From Agrobacterium cavarae (GTDB lineage: Bacteria; Pseudomonadota; Alphaproteobacteria; Rhizobiales; Rhizobiaceae), in assembly GCF_004310285.1 (NCBI RefSeq), contig NZ_SISF01000023.1, positions 1-64,000 of the forward strand: a stretch of DNA of 64,000 nucleotides, in the 5' to 3' direction. How positions within the stretch are numbered: position 1 is the first letter of the stretch; every line of letters starts with the position of its first letter. Both the position numbers and the translations under genes were made by a program. Below the pieces are notes generated by a model. The model had not been told where the DNA came from, did not search any database, and saw nothing but the letters and a program-made list of their open reading frames with translations. Below are positions 1 to 7,845 of this stretch, in pieces.

Positions 1-88
1 AATCGAAATCGATTTTCGGAAAGCACGATGCGTAGATCAAAGAAGATAGAGCGTCCTTTGTGCGTCCAATAGGACGCACGGCGCTCTA
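1..88 (+). repeat. RIME-like palindromic repeat, copy A (cut by window edge)
   Basis: The stretch has two modules. The first is the right half of a palindrome, reading GATTTTCGGAAAGCACGATG (12-31). The second is a short hairpin, GTGCGTCC-AATA-GGACGCAC (about 60-79). The same two modules in the same order occur at 20177-20271 with only scattered differences, and the first module recurs inverted at 19050-19116. The left arm of the first palindrome lies outside the window. It sits downstream of the minus-strand cytochrome c gene, as expected of an intergenic element. Confidence 0.8.
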
Positions 89-94
89 GTCTGA

Positions 95-679
95 TCAGTT
101 CGTCGGCATCGGTGCCGCAGGTGCATTCGGATCCGGCAGCGGGGCCGGATTGTCGGAAAGCGTGCGCAAATAGGCGATCAGATCGGCGCGCTCTGTTTCC
201 TTCTTGATGCCTGCAAAGCCCATGGCCGTGCCAGGAACGTGCTTTTTCGGTGCTTCGATGAAGTAGCTCAAGTGATCGTAGTCCCACTTCTCAGAGCCAC
301 CCTTGGAGAAATCCTTCATGCCAGCGGAATAGCTGAAGCCTGCGTGGCTGGCGATCGGGCGGTTGACCACGTCGAAGAGGTTAGGGCCGACTTTATTGGG
401 GCCGCCCTTGTCCCCGGTGTGACAGCTCGTGCATTTCTTGAACACGGTTTCGCCCTTGGCGGCATCGGCAGTTGCAAGAAGCTTGGCAATCGGTGTTGCA
501 GGCGCCTCGGCTGCGCCTCCGGCGGCCTCACCTGCACCGGATGTCTCTGCAACGATCGTATAGCCTTCCTTTTCCGGGGCAGCGGAATGGAAAATTGCAT
601 CCGAGGCTATCGATACCGTCATAAGGACGAAGATCGTGCCAAGAAACGCACCGACCGCCATGTTAACCCGTGAATTCAT
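95..679 (-). CDS. Membrane-anchored c-type cytochrome (CycM/cytochrome c-552 type)
   Basis: Encodes 194 residues. A single N-terminal hydrophobic segment (about residues 7-27) acts as membrane anchor or uncleaved signal. An Ala/Gly/Glu/Pro-rich linker (about 35-65) follows, then one class I cytochrome c domain. The heme site CTSCH is at residues 83-87, and a Met in the motif PGTAMGF is the likely axial ligand. The family carries electrons between the bc1 complex and terminal oxidases on the periplasmic face. A longer upstream reading frame exists, but the chosen ATG follows GAGGGAG at good spacing and begins just before the hydrophobic anchor. The gene is divergent from kdsB and has no operon partner on its strand in the window. 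Family is clear; the exact electron partner is inferred. Confidence 0.88.
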   Translation of the reverse strand: MNSRVNMAVGAFLGTIFVLMTVSIASDAIFHSAAPEKEGYTIVAETSGAGEAAGGAAEAPATPIAKLLATADAAKGETVFKKCTSCHTGDKGGPNKVGPNLFDVVNRPIASHAGFSYSAGMKDFSKGGSEKWDYDHLSYFIEAPKKHVPGTAMGFAGIKKETERADLIAYLRTLSDNPAPLPDPNAPAAPMPTN

Positions 680-829
680 TGATTTGCGCTCCCTCACAAC
701 CGTTTGCATGAAACGGGCATCTTGAAATTGCGTGAAAGCTATGGCTTTTGCACAGCCTGCGCAACTTGAATATGCTCTCCGCCCCCGTGACGTATTGCCA
801 CTTTTCCGGCGGAATTTGAAGGGTGTCGG

Positions 830-1585
830 ATGAATAATCGAAATTTCGAAAAAGCTATCGTGCTTATTCCCGCACGAATGGCCTCGACCCGCCTTCCGGG
901 CAAGCCTTTGGCCGACATTAACGGCAAGCCGATGATCGTTCAGGTTGCCTTGCGCGCCCGCGAAGCAGGTGCCGAACGCATCGTTGTCGCGGTGGATGAC
1001 GAGCGCGTTTTCGACGCGGTCAAAGCGGCCGGTTTCGATGTCATCATGACCCGGAACGATCACCAATCCGGCTCCGACCGCATCTACGAAGCCTTGCAGA
1101 AGGCCGATCCGCAAGGCCGCGCCGAATTCGTCATCAATGTTCAAGGCGATCTTCCGACCATCGAGCCGGAAACGATTCGCGCCTCGCTGCTGCCGATGGA
1201 CAATCCGCAGGTCGATATCGCCACTCTGACCGTGCCGATCACCGACGAGGACGAAAAGACCAATCCGAGCATCGTCAAGATCGTCGGCAGCCCGCTTTCG
1301 CAAACCCGTCTTCGTGCGCTCTATTTTACGCGCGCGACGGCGCCATATGGCAACGGACCGCTCTACCATCACATCGGGCTCTACACCTATCGGCGTGCCG
1401 CGCTGGAGAAATTCGTGTCGCTAAAGCCATCCGTGCTCGAGCTGCGCGAGAGCCTCGAACAGCTACGCGCGCTGGAAGCTGGCATGCGGATCGATGCGGA
1501 GATCGTGCGCTCCATTCCGCTCGGCGTCGATACCCAGCCGCAGCTTGAGACCGCCCGCAAGATCCTTGCCAACAGACAGAATTGA
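830..1585 (+). CDS. kdsB: 3-deoxy-manno-octulosonate cytidylyltransferase (CMP-Kdo synthetase)
   Basis: Encodes 251 residues, the usual KdsB length. It activates Kdo with CTP to give CMP-Kdo for the inner core of lipopolysaccharide, in the cytoplasm. The N-terminal nucleotide-binding signature [15 protein letters not shown] is at about residues 13-27, and the motif [11 protein letters not shown] lies near residue 105. The start ATG follows a GAAGGG element. The next gene, pheA, begins 10 bases after the stop on the same strand, so the two are probably cotranscribed although their pathways differ. Family assignment is firm. Confidence 0.95.
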   Translation: MNNRNFEKAIVLIPARMASTRLPGKPLADINGKPMIVQVALRAREAGAERIVVAVDDERVFDAVKAAGFDVIMTRNDHQSGSDRIYEALQKADPQGRAEFVINVQGDLPTIEPETIRASLLPMDNPQVDIATLTVPITDEDEKTNPSIVKIVGSPLSQTRLRALYFTRATAPYGNGPLYHHIGLYTYRRAALEKFVSLKPSVLELRESLEQLRALEAGMRIDAEIVRSIPLGVDTQPQLETARKILANRQN

Positions 1586-1595
1586 AGATCGCACC

Positions 1596-2456
1596 ATGAC
1601 CAGCAGCAATCGCATCGCCTTCCAGGGCGAATATGGCGCAAATTCCGACATGGCCTCCCGCGATGTCTTTCCAGATATGGACCCGCTGCCGTGCCCGACC
1701 TTCGAAGATGCGTTCAACGCGCTGGAAAATGGCGATGCCGATCTGGCGATGATCCCGATCGAAAACACGCTGGCCGGACGCGTGGCCGATATTCATCACC
1801 TGCTTCCGGAATCACGCCTGCACATAATCGGCGAGTATTTCATGCCGATCCGCTTCCAGCTGATGGTGCTGCCCGGTGTGCAGAAGGATGAGATCAAGAC
1901 GGTCCACAGCCATATCCACGCGCTCGGCCAGTGCCGCAAGATCATCCGCTCCAACGGCTGGAAGGCGGTTGTCGCAGGCGATACCGCCGGCGCTGCAAAG
2001 CTGGTGTCGGAAAAGGGCGATCGCAGCATGGCAGCCCTTGCGCCCCGCTTGGCCTCGTCGCTCTACGGACTGGATATTCTTGCTGAGAATGTCGAGGACT
2101 CTGAAAACAACGTCACCCGATTCGTGGTCTTGTCGCGTGATGAGCAGTGGGTGAAGCGCACCACCCCACAGGACGTGATCGTCACCACCTTCGTCTTCAA
2201 TGTCCGCAACATTCCGGCAGCGCTCTACAAGGCCATGGGCGGCTTTGCCACCAACGGCATCAACATGACGAAGCTCGAAAGCTACCAGATTGGCGGCAAA
2301 TTCGTTGCAACGCAGTTTTACGCCGATATCGAAGGCCATCCTGAGGACGAGCCGGTTCGGCATGCGCTGGAGGAGCTGAAATTCTTCTCTGAGAAGGTCC
2401 GCATTCTCGGTGTCTATAAGGGCCACGCCATGCGCGGCAATTTCAACACCGTCTAA
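1596..2456 (+). CDS. pheA: Prephenate dehydratase with C-terminal ACT domain
   Basis: Encodes 286 residues and converts prephenate to phenylpyruvate in phenylalanine synthesis. The dehydratase domain runs from about residue 5 to 185 and holds the conserved Thr-Arg-Phe catalytic motif at 174-176 (NNVTRFVVL). An ACT domain for phenylalanine feedback follows at about 193-270, with an ESYQIGG-type ligand loop. There is no chorismate mutase domain, so this is the monofunctional form. The reading frame is open upstream to 1494 inside kdsB. I chose the ATG at 1596 because it starts directly at the conserved RIAFQGEYGA strand and lies 10 bases after the kdsB stop. Confidence 0.94.
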   Translation: MTSSNRIAFQGEYGANSDMASRDVFPDMDPLPCPTFEDAFNALENGDADLAMIPIENTLAGRVADIHHLLPESRLHIIGEYFMPIRFQLMVLPGVQKDEIKTVHSHIHALGQCRKIIRSNGWKAVVAGDTAGAAKLVSEKGDRSMAALAPRLASSLYGLDILAENVEDSENNVTRFVVLSRDEQWVKRTTPQDVIVTTFVFNVRNIPAALYKAMGGFATNGINMTKLESYQIGGKFVATQFYADIEGHPEDEPVRHALEELKFFSEKVRILGVYKGHAMRGNFNTV

Positions 2457-2550
2457 CAGTCGATGCAAGGATGCCGTTGGCGCCTGCAAATGTCAGACCA
2501 GCGGCAATTCCTGAACAGACTGTAATCATCTTTGGTCGGGCGGAGAGCGC

Positions 2551-3519
2551 TTAAGCCGCGCCGTCCCATTCGATCCAGTCGCGCATCAGCCGATGGGCTA
2601 TGGCACCTTTCGGTGGCGGCAACTGACCATTGGCTCCCGTCATCTGCAGAAGTTCCGCCACTTCCTCACGGGTAAACCAGCGGCAATCCTCCAGCTCCGC
2701 ATCGTCACGGCTGATATCGAAGGACAGCGCTTCGGCAAAGGAGCCGATCATCAGCGTATGGGGCATCGGCCATGGCTGTGAGGCATGGTAGCGAACGCGC
2801 CCGACCTCAATGGCGGATTCTTCCCGCGTCTCGCGACGCACGGCGTTTTCGATCGTCTCGCCAGGCTCCACGAAGCCCGCGAGGCAGGAATACATGCCCG
2901 GCGGAAAATGCGCGCCGCGACCGAGCAGGCAAAGGTCCCGCTCCAGATCGATCGTCAGCATGATGACGACGGGATCGGTGCGTGGAAAGATCGTGTGGCC
3001 GCAGCCGGAACAGATGCGCTTATAGCCACCGATCCGAAGCTCCATCTGGTCGCCGCAGCGACCGCAGAATTTGTTGTCGGCGTTCCAGTTCACAAGGCTG
3101 ACAGCTTGCGCCACTTCGCCCAGCAGTTCCTCGCCGATCAACTGGTCGCGATAGAGCGTGCGCGCATCCGCTGCCTTGTAGTGGCCGGCAAGCGCCTCTT
3201 CGGCAATCTTGACCGGAACGGCGACCCGCGGTTCGCCATTTTCTCTGTAGCCCAGCAAAATCGCCTGATCGAAATCGGGATCGAGCTCCGCCAGTTCGTA
3301 GGCGGCAAACAGGGGATCGAGAACCTGGTCGTCATGCTTGAGGATCAGCTTGTTGCCGGCAAAGGCCAGAAGATGGGCGCCTTCCACCTTCAAGGCATCG
3401 GCCACACAGGTCTCGTTGCGATTTTCGGCAAGGCGGTCAAGATCGTTTTGCGCAAAGGCCGTCAGAGCGGAGGGTTCGGGATGTGGCGAGGTCGTATCGA
3501 AAATGCGATTTGAAGTCAT
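2551..3519 (-). CDS. nudC: NADH pyrophosphatase (Nudix, NudC type)
   Basis: Encodes 322 residues. It hydrolyses NAD(H) to NMN(H) and AMP; family members also remove NAD caps from RNA. A zinc ribbon with Cys152, Cys155, Cys170 and Cys173 is followed by a Nudix box beginning at Gly215 (EETREES core) and the NudC-specific SQPWPMP motif at about 247-253. The usual Gly near the end of the Nudix box is Ala here (EESAI). The ATG overlaps the TGA of the upstream HIT gene as ATGA, suggesting translational coupling. A longer frame reaching 3615 would overlap the HIT gene and has no support. Confidence 0.92.
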   Translation of the reverse strand: MTSNRIFDTTSPHPEPSALTAFAQNDLDRLAENRNETCVADALKVEGAHLLAFAGNKLILKHDDQVLDPLFAAYELAELDPDFDQAILLGYRENGEPRVAVPVKIAEEALAGHYKAADARTLYRDQLIGEELLGEVAQAVSLVNWNADNKFCGRCGDQMELRIGGYKRICSGCGHTIFPRTDPVVIMLTIDLERDLCLLGRGAHFPPGMYSCLAGFVEPGETIENAVRRETREESAIEVGRVRYHASQPWPMPHTLMIGSFAEALSFDISRDDAELEDCRWFTREEVAELLQMTGANGQLPPPKGAIAHRLMRDWIEWDGAA

Positions 3520-3923
3520 CAGAGTGCGCCAGCCAGTTTCTTTATGAAATCCTGTTTGTCGTGTTCGGCGTAAGGAACTGGGGTTCCCTGTCCCCAGATC
3601 GGCCCAGGCCAACACGGATCGCCTTCGTTGCGGGCAATGATATGCACATGGAGTTGGCGGACGATGTTGCCAAGCGCACCGACATTGATTTTGACAGCTC
3701 CCGTCAAATCCTTCAGCGCCGAAGCGACGAGGTTAGTCTCAAACGTCAGCACGGCCTGATCGAGTGGGGTGAGGTCGAACAATTCGCTGACATCGTTGCG
3801 TTGAGGGACCAGCACCACCCAGGGCCAGCGGCAATCGTTCTGCAGCCGCAACTGGCAAAGGCCAAGCGTGGTAATCAGGACGCTGTCGCGCGCCAGTCTT
3901 TCGTCCAGGTGGAATGGGCCCAA
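3519..3923 (-). CDS. HIT-domain protein with altered histidine triad
   Basis: Encodes 134 residues, covering most of one HIT fold. HIT proteins hydrolyse or transfer nucleoside monophosphates from nucleotide conjugates. The triad region reads QLHVHIIAR: His92 and His94 are present, but the third triad position is Ile, not His. Initiation appears to be at TTG: a GGAGG lies five bases upstream at 3929-3933 and no ATG exists in frame nearby. The stop overlaps the nudC start (ATGA), so the two nucleotide-hydrolase-type genes form a tight operon. Substrate is unknown; loss of the third His may change chemistry rather than abolish binding. Confidence 0.85.
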   Translation of the reverse strand: MGPFHLDERLARDSVLITTLGLCQLRLQNDCRWPWVVLVPQRNDVSELFDLTPLDQAVLTFETNLVASALKDLTGAVKINVGALGNIVRQLHVHIIARNEGDPCWPGPIWGQGTPVPYAEHDKQDFIKKLAGAL

Positions 3924-4018
3924 GGCATCCTCCCTAAAATGGTCCGCGGTCTTGCGCCGCAGTTCGCGCTTAATAACGAACTGTTTTCACAGAGATAGCA
4001 GTTTTTTCAAGGCCTGAC

Positions 4019-4047
4019 TTGCATTTGCTTCTATTATTGCCGATATG
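4019..4047 (+). promoter_or_regulatory. Predicted sigma70-type promoter of the SRP RNA
   Basis: TTGCAT (4019-4024), a 17-base spacer and GATATG (4042-4047) place the start of transcription near 4053-4055. That matches the 5' end of the SRP RNA stem predicted independently from base pairing. Confidence 0.55.
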
Positions 4048-4052
4048 TGGCG

Positions 4053-4150
4053 CCGGGAGGTTGGTGGTGGACGAGCCACTCGCCAACCGGGTCAGGTCCG
4101 GAAGGAAGCAGCCCTAACGAGCCAGGCACGGGTCGCCGTGCCAGCCTCCC
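4053..4150 (+). ncRNA. ffs: Signal recognition particle RNA, small bacterial (4.5S) type
   Basis: The apical hairpin core GGTCAGGTCCGGAAGGAAGC at 4090-4109 is the hallmark Ffh-binding loop. Outer arms GGGAGG (4055-4060) and CCTCCC (4145-4150) pair to close a rod of about 98 nucleotides. The RNA pairs with Ffh to target nascent membrane proteins. A pyrimidine-rich run (CTTCTTTTT) follows directly and may end transcription. The gene sits about 80 bases upstream of dnaX. The exact ends are estimated from pairing. Confidence 0.95.
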
Positions 4151-4230
4151 ACCCTTCTTTTTAAGACACGCTCTGCTTCGCCGGGCCAGTTGAGCCTGAA
4201 GCGGGCCCCACTTCGAAAACTGGCGAGGCG

Positions 4231-6105
4231 ATGAGCGACACCGGAACCAATATGCCCCAGACAAAAGAGCAGGGTACAGGTTACCGGGTTTTGGCGCGCA
4301 AATACCGCCCCAAGGATTTCTCCGATCTGATGGTCGGGCAGGAGCCGATGGTTCGCACGCTGACCAATGCGTTCGAAACCGGCCGTATCGCCCAGGCCTA
4401 TATGCTGACCGGTGTGCGCGGTGTCGGCAAGACCACCACTGCCCGCATTCTGGCGCGGGCTTTGAACTACAAGACGCCCGAAATCGACAAGCCCACCATT
4501 GATCTGCGCATCCCCGGCGAGCATTGCCAGGCGATCATGGAAGGTCGCCATGTCGACGTGATCGAGATGGACGCCGCCTCGCATACGGGTATCGACGATA
4601 TTCGCGAGATCATCGAGCAGGTGCGTTATCGCCCGGTCTCGGCGCGCTACAAAGTTTACATCATCGACGAAGTGCACATGCTCTCAACGCAGGCGTTCAA
4701 CGGCCTGTTGAAGACGCTCGAAGAGCCGCCGGAGCACGTGAAGTTCATCTTCGCCACCACCGAAATCCGTAAAGTTCCGATCACCGTTCTGTCGCGCTGC
4801 CAGCGTTTCGATCTTCGCCGCATCAGCGCCGCCGACCTTGTTGGACTGTTCACGGCGATCGCATCCAAGGAAGGTTTCGAGGCAGAGCCGCAGGCGCTGT
4901 CGATGATTGCGCGTGCAGCCGAAGGCTCGGCGCGTGACGGTCTGTCGCTGCTCGATCAGGCGATTGCCCATGGCAGCGGCCGCGTCGAGGCCGATGCGGT
5001 GCGTGGCATGCTCGGTCTTGCCGATCGCGCCCGCATCGTCGATCTCTTCCAGCACATCATCAAGGGCGATGTGGCGTCCGCGCTCTCCGAATTCAACGCG
5101 CAGTATGAAGCGGGCGCAAGCCCCGTGGTCGTCCTGAACGATCTCGCCGATTTCACCCATCTCGTGACGCGCATGAAATATGTGCCGGATGCGGTAGAAG
5201 ATCCGTCGCTTTCGGAGGTCGAGCGGGTTCGCGGTGCCGAATTTGCCGAAAGTGTCGCCGTCTCCACGCTGTCGCGTATCTGGCAGATGTTGCTGAAGGG
5301 GATTCCGGAAGCGGAGAATGCCTCGCGCCCTGCCGGTGCTGCCGAAATGGTATTGATCCGCCTATCGCATGCCGCCAATCTGCCGGCGCCGGAAGACGCG
5401 GCCCGCCGTCTGGAAGAACTCTCAAACGGTGCTGGCGCCATGCCAAATGGCGGTCCCGCCGGTGGTGGCGGCAATGGGAATGGTGGCGGCGCGCGCGCCT
5501 ATGGCACGACGCAGGCCGTCGCCTCGGCGCAGACATCGCCTCAGATGCAATCCGCACCCCAGCCGACGGCCGTGCTGCGCGCCGTGCCCGATAGCCGCCC
5601 GCAGGACATGCAGGTTGCAGCGCCTCGTACCGAAGAGCGGCCCGAGCCCAAGGTGCCGGTCACATCGGTGCAGGACATCGCCGATCTGGCGCAGAAAAAT
5701 CGCGATCCCGTCATGCGCGCCAAGGTTCGCAACTTCGTGCGTCTGGTGAAGATCGAGCCTGGCCGTCTCGACATGCGCCTTGGCGAAGGTGCACCGGGCT
5801 CGCTTCCCGGCGAACTCGGCGTCAAGCTGAAGGAATGGACGGGCATCCACTGGATCGTCAGCCTCAGCAAGGACGAGGGCGAGCCGACGCTCGTGGAAGC
5901 GGAAGGCAATGCGCGTAATGCTCGCTTGGTCGACGCGCGGCAGGATCCGGATGTTGCGGCAATCCTCGCTCAGTTTCCTGGCGCGAAGATCACAGATGTG
6001 CGCATTCGCGCCCCCGTGCAGGAAGAGATCGAAGATACCGCGCCGCCTTCCGTGGCTGAATCCAGCGAAGGCGACATTCTTCCCGGCGACGATATCGAGT
6101 TTTGA
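4231..6105 (+). CDS. dnaX: DNA polymerase III subunit gamma/tau
   Basis: Encodes 624 residues, the clamp-loader ATPase that also binds the polymerase core. The AAA+ module has Walker A GVRGVGKTT at 61-69, Walker B IIDEVH at 144-149 and the sensor SRC motif at 188-190. A Gly-rich linker (about 412-440) leads to a C-terminal tau-type domain. In the region that carries a four-cysteine zinc module in E. coli, only Cys99 remains and the segment reads ARALNYKTPEIDKP, so zinc binding is probably lost. I found no convincing slippery heptamer for making a gamma form. It heads the dnaX-ybaB unit; the start follows GAGG. Confidence 0.95.
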   Translation: MSDTGTNMPQTKEQGTGYRVLARKYRPKDFSDLMVGQEPMVRTLTNAFETGRIAQAYMLTGVRGVGKTTTARILARALNYKTPEIDKPTIDLRIPGEHCQAIMEGRHVDVIEMDAASHTGIDDIREIIEQVRYRPVSARYKVYIIDEVHMLSTQAFNGLLKTLEEPPEHVKFIFATTEIRKVPITVLSRCQRFDLRRISAADLVGLFTAIASKEGFEAEPQALSMIARAAEGSARDGLSLLDQAIAHGSGRVEADAVRGMLGLADRARIVDLFQHIIKGDVASALSEFNAQYEAGASPVVVLNDLADFTHLVTRMKYVPDAVEDPSLSEVERVRGAEFAESVAVSTLSRIWQMLLKGIPEAENASRPAGAAEMVLIRLSHAANLPAPEDAARRLEELSNGAGAMPNGGPAGGGGNGNGGGARAYGTTQAVASAQTSPQMQSAPQPTAVLRAVPDSRPQDMQVAAPRTEERPEPKVPVTSVQDIADLAQKNRDPVMRAKVRNFVRLVKIEPGRLDMRLGEGAPGSLPGELGVKLKEWTGIHWIVSLSKDEGEPTLVEAEGNARNARLVDARQDPDVAAILAQFPGAKITDVRIRAPVQEEIEDTAPPSVAESSEGDILPGDDIEF

Positions 6106-6180
6106 ACAAAGCGGCGAAGGTGACGAAGCCGACCGTGTTCGGATCATCCGCCCCAACAACAAAAAACAGGAGTTTCAGCC

Positions 6181-6504
6181 ATGCGTGACATTATGGGCAT
6201 GATGGGCAAGGTCAAGGAAATGCAGGCCAAGATGGAGAAGGTGCAGGAAGAAATTGCCGCACTCGAAGTCCATGGCACGTCCGGCGGTGGCCTCGTCACC
6301 GTGACCCTCAATGGCAAGGGCGAAATGCGCGGCTTGAAGATCGATCCGTCGCTCTTCAAGGAAGACGAAGTCGAAATCCTCGAAGACCTGATCGTCGCGG
6401 CCCACAAGGATGCCAAGGAAAAGGGCGAAGCCCAGGCACAGGAAAAGATGGCTGGGCTGACCGCTGGCCTGCCGATCCCGCCTGGCATGAAGTTCCCGTT
6501 CTAA
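6181..6504 (+). CDS. YbaB/EbfC nucleoid-associated DNA-binding protein
   Basis: Encodes 107 residues, typical of the family. It is a small dimeric DNA-binding protein commonly encoded between dnaX and recR. The N-terminal helix ([20 protein letters not shown]) and the central [17 protein letters not shown] strand-turn are characteristic. The start follows AGGAG with good spacing, 75 bases after dnaX. The downstream partner recR is separated by an inverted MOSC gene, which breaks the usual dnaX-ybaB-recR operon. Confidence 0.92.
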   Translation: MRDIMGMMGKVKEMQAKMEKVQEEIAALEVHGTSGGGLVTVTLNGKGEMRGLKIDPSLFKEDEVEILEDLIVAAHKDAKEKGEAQAQEKMAGLTAGLPIPPGMKFPF

Positions 6505-6531
6505 AAACCTGCGTCGGCCTTGGGCGACGCA
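6501..6531 (-). terminator. Intrinsic terminator of the MOSC gene
   Basis: On the minus strand the stem TGCGTCG (pairing 525-531 with 510-516 of the 6 kb block) encloses an 8-base loop and is followed, two bases on, by TTTTT. On the plus strand no T-run follows, so it serves mainly the minus-strand gene ending at 6544. Confidence 0.6.
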
Positions 6532-6543
6532 AGCCAATAAGAC

Positions 6544-7155
6544 TTAGGCGATCATCTCGCGAAAGCGGCTGGCAAGGGGCGTGTCGAGAAAAGCGGCGCG
6601 CTCTTCCTGCGTCAGGCGGTTGGGCCGAAAACGCTGCAGGATGACCGGGATCGGCAGTTTCGTTCCATCATAGGGTGTGAATGTCACGCTCTCTCCGGCT
6701 TCCATCATGCCTGATTGGAGCACCCGGCAGTAAAATCCGGGATGGCCGGCATCGCGAAAGCGCCGGGCAAATTGCGGGTCGCCAACGCGCGCTGTGAGCG
6801 TGGCGCAGGGTATGCGCGCGGCGGTGACTACCAGCGTGACCTGTTGGAGCCCTAGCCGATCGCCGACGCAGAGCGTGGCGCTGTCGATGCCTTCGATCAC
6901 AAGGTTCTCGCCGAAGAATCCGGGCTCGACGGCGTGGCCGAGATCATTTGCCCAGAAGTCGAGATCGCCCGAACCCATGGCATAGATCGCCTGGTCCGGC
7001 CCGCCGTGATGCTTGCGGTTACAAACGGCATCGCCAACGATCCCTTGCACATCGACCATCACAGGCCCACTTAGCGCGTGCTTGAAGATGCCGGTCTTGG
7101 ATGTCTTGCCGGGGAGCGTTTGCGCATCCGCGCGACAAATCGCCTGAATTTTCAT
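6544..7155 (-). CDS. MOSC-domain protein (YiiM-like)
   Basis: Encodes 203 residues. MOSC proteins bind the molybdenum cofactor through a conserved Cys; YiiM members reduce N-hydroxylated substrates such as 6-hydroxylaminopurine. The fold runs through most of the chain, with RKHHGGPDQAIYAM near residue 50, EPGFFGENL near 83, and a conserved Cys in ARIPCATLTAR near 117. A short helical tail (about 165-200, PNRLTQEERAAFL) matches the three-helix extension of YiiM proteins. It is transcribed against its neighbours ybaB and recR, with its own terminator. Function beyond Moco-dependent reduction is inferred. Confidence 0.85.
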   Translation of the reverse strand: MKIQAICRADAQTLPGKTSKTGIFKHALSGPVMVDVQGIVGDAVCNRKHHGGPDQAIYAMGSGDLDFWANDLGHAVEPGFFGENLVIEGIDSATLCVGDRLGLQQVTLVVTAARIPCATLTARVGDPQFARRFRDAGHPGFYCRVLQSGMMEAGESVTFTPYDGTKLPIPVILQRFRPNRLTQEERAAFLDTPLASRFREMIA

Positions 7156-7213
7156 GAGATGCCTTTCGCGCTTCGCGATTCCCGTTCAACGATTAATGCA
7201 GTAGAAACGCTCC

Positions 7214-7819
7214 ATGGCAAAACGAGTCACCGGTCCTGAAATCGAAAAACTGATCCAGCTTCTGGCAAAGGTGCCGGGACTTGGCCCCCGCTCTGCGCGC
7301 CGCGCGGCACTGCACCTTATCAAGAAGAAGGAGCAGTTGCTGGGTCCGCTTGGACATGCCATGGACGAAGCCTATCACAAGGTCAAGATCTGCTCCTGCT
7401 GCGGCAATGTCGATACGATCGATCCCTGCACGGTCTGTTCCGATGTGCAGCGCGACCAGGCGGTGATCATCGTGGTGGAAGACGTGTCCGACCTCTGGGC
7501 ACTGGAGCGGGCAGGGGCGATGAACACGGCCTACCACGTGCTGGGCGGTACGCTCTCGCCGCTGGATGGCGTCGGCCCGGAAGATCTCAACATCAAGGGC
7601 CTGATCGACCGGGTCAGTGTCGGCGGCATTCGCGAGCTGATCATCGCCGTCAACGCCACCGTCGAGGGTCAGGCGACCGCGCACTACATCACCGACCGTT
7701 TGACGGATCTTGGCGTCAAGATCACCCGCCTTGCCCACGGCGTGCCGGTTGGTGGCGAGCTGGACTATCTCGACGAAGGTACGTTGACCGCGGCGCTTCG
7801 CGCCCGCACGGCAATTTGA
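7214..7819 (+). CDS. recR: Recombination mediator protein RecR
   Basis: Encodes 201 residues, the normal length. RecR works with RecF and RecO to load RecA on gapped DNA. A helix-hairpin-helix ([14 protein letters not shown], about 17-30), a C4 zinc finger (Cys60/Cys63 and Cys72/Cys75) and a Toprim domain starting near residue 83 with VVED at 87-90 appear in order. The partner recF is in this window at 29648-30772. Upstream sits the inverted MOSC gene instead of the usual ybaB. Confidence 0.95.
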   Translation: MAKRVTGPEIEKLIQLLAKVPGLGPRSARRAALHLIKKKEQLLGPLGHAMDEAYHKVKICSCCGNVDTIDPCTVCSDVQRDQAVIIVVEDVSDLWALERAGAMNTAYHVLGGTLSPLDGVGPEDLNIKGLIDRVSVGGIRELIIAVNATVEGQATAHYITDRLTDLGVKITRLAHGVPVGGELDYLDEGTLTAALRARTAI

Positions 7820-7845
7820 ACTCACATAAAGACTAAGGAGACCGA

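Noticed and set aside
679..1372. N-terminal extension of the cytochrome c frame across the kdsB gene
   Set aside because: The extension lies antisense to kdsB and has no cytochrome or signal features. The ATG at 679 has a proper ribosome binding site and starts the membrane anchor.
5690..5705. Possible frameshift slippery site in dnaX for making gamma
   Set aside because: The only A-rich run (GAAAAAT) does not match the A-AAA-AAG heptamer and has no adjacent SD or hairpin.
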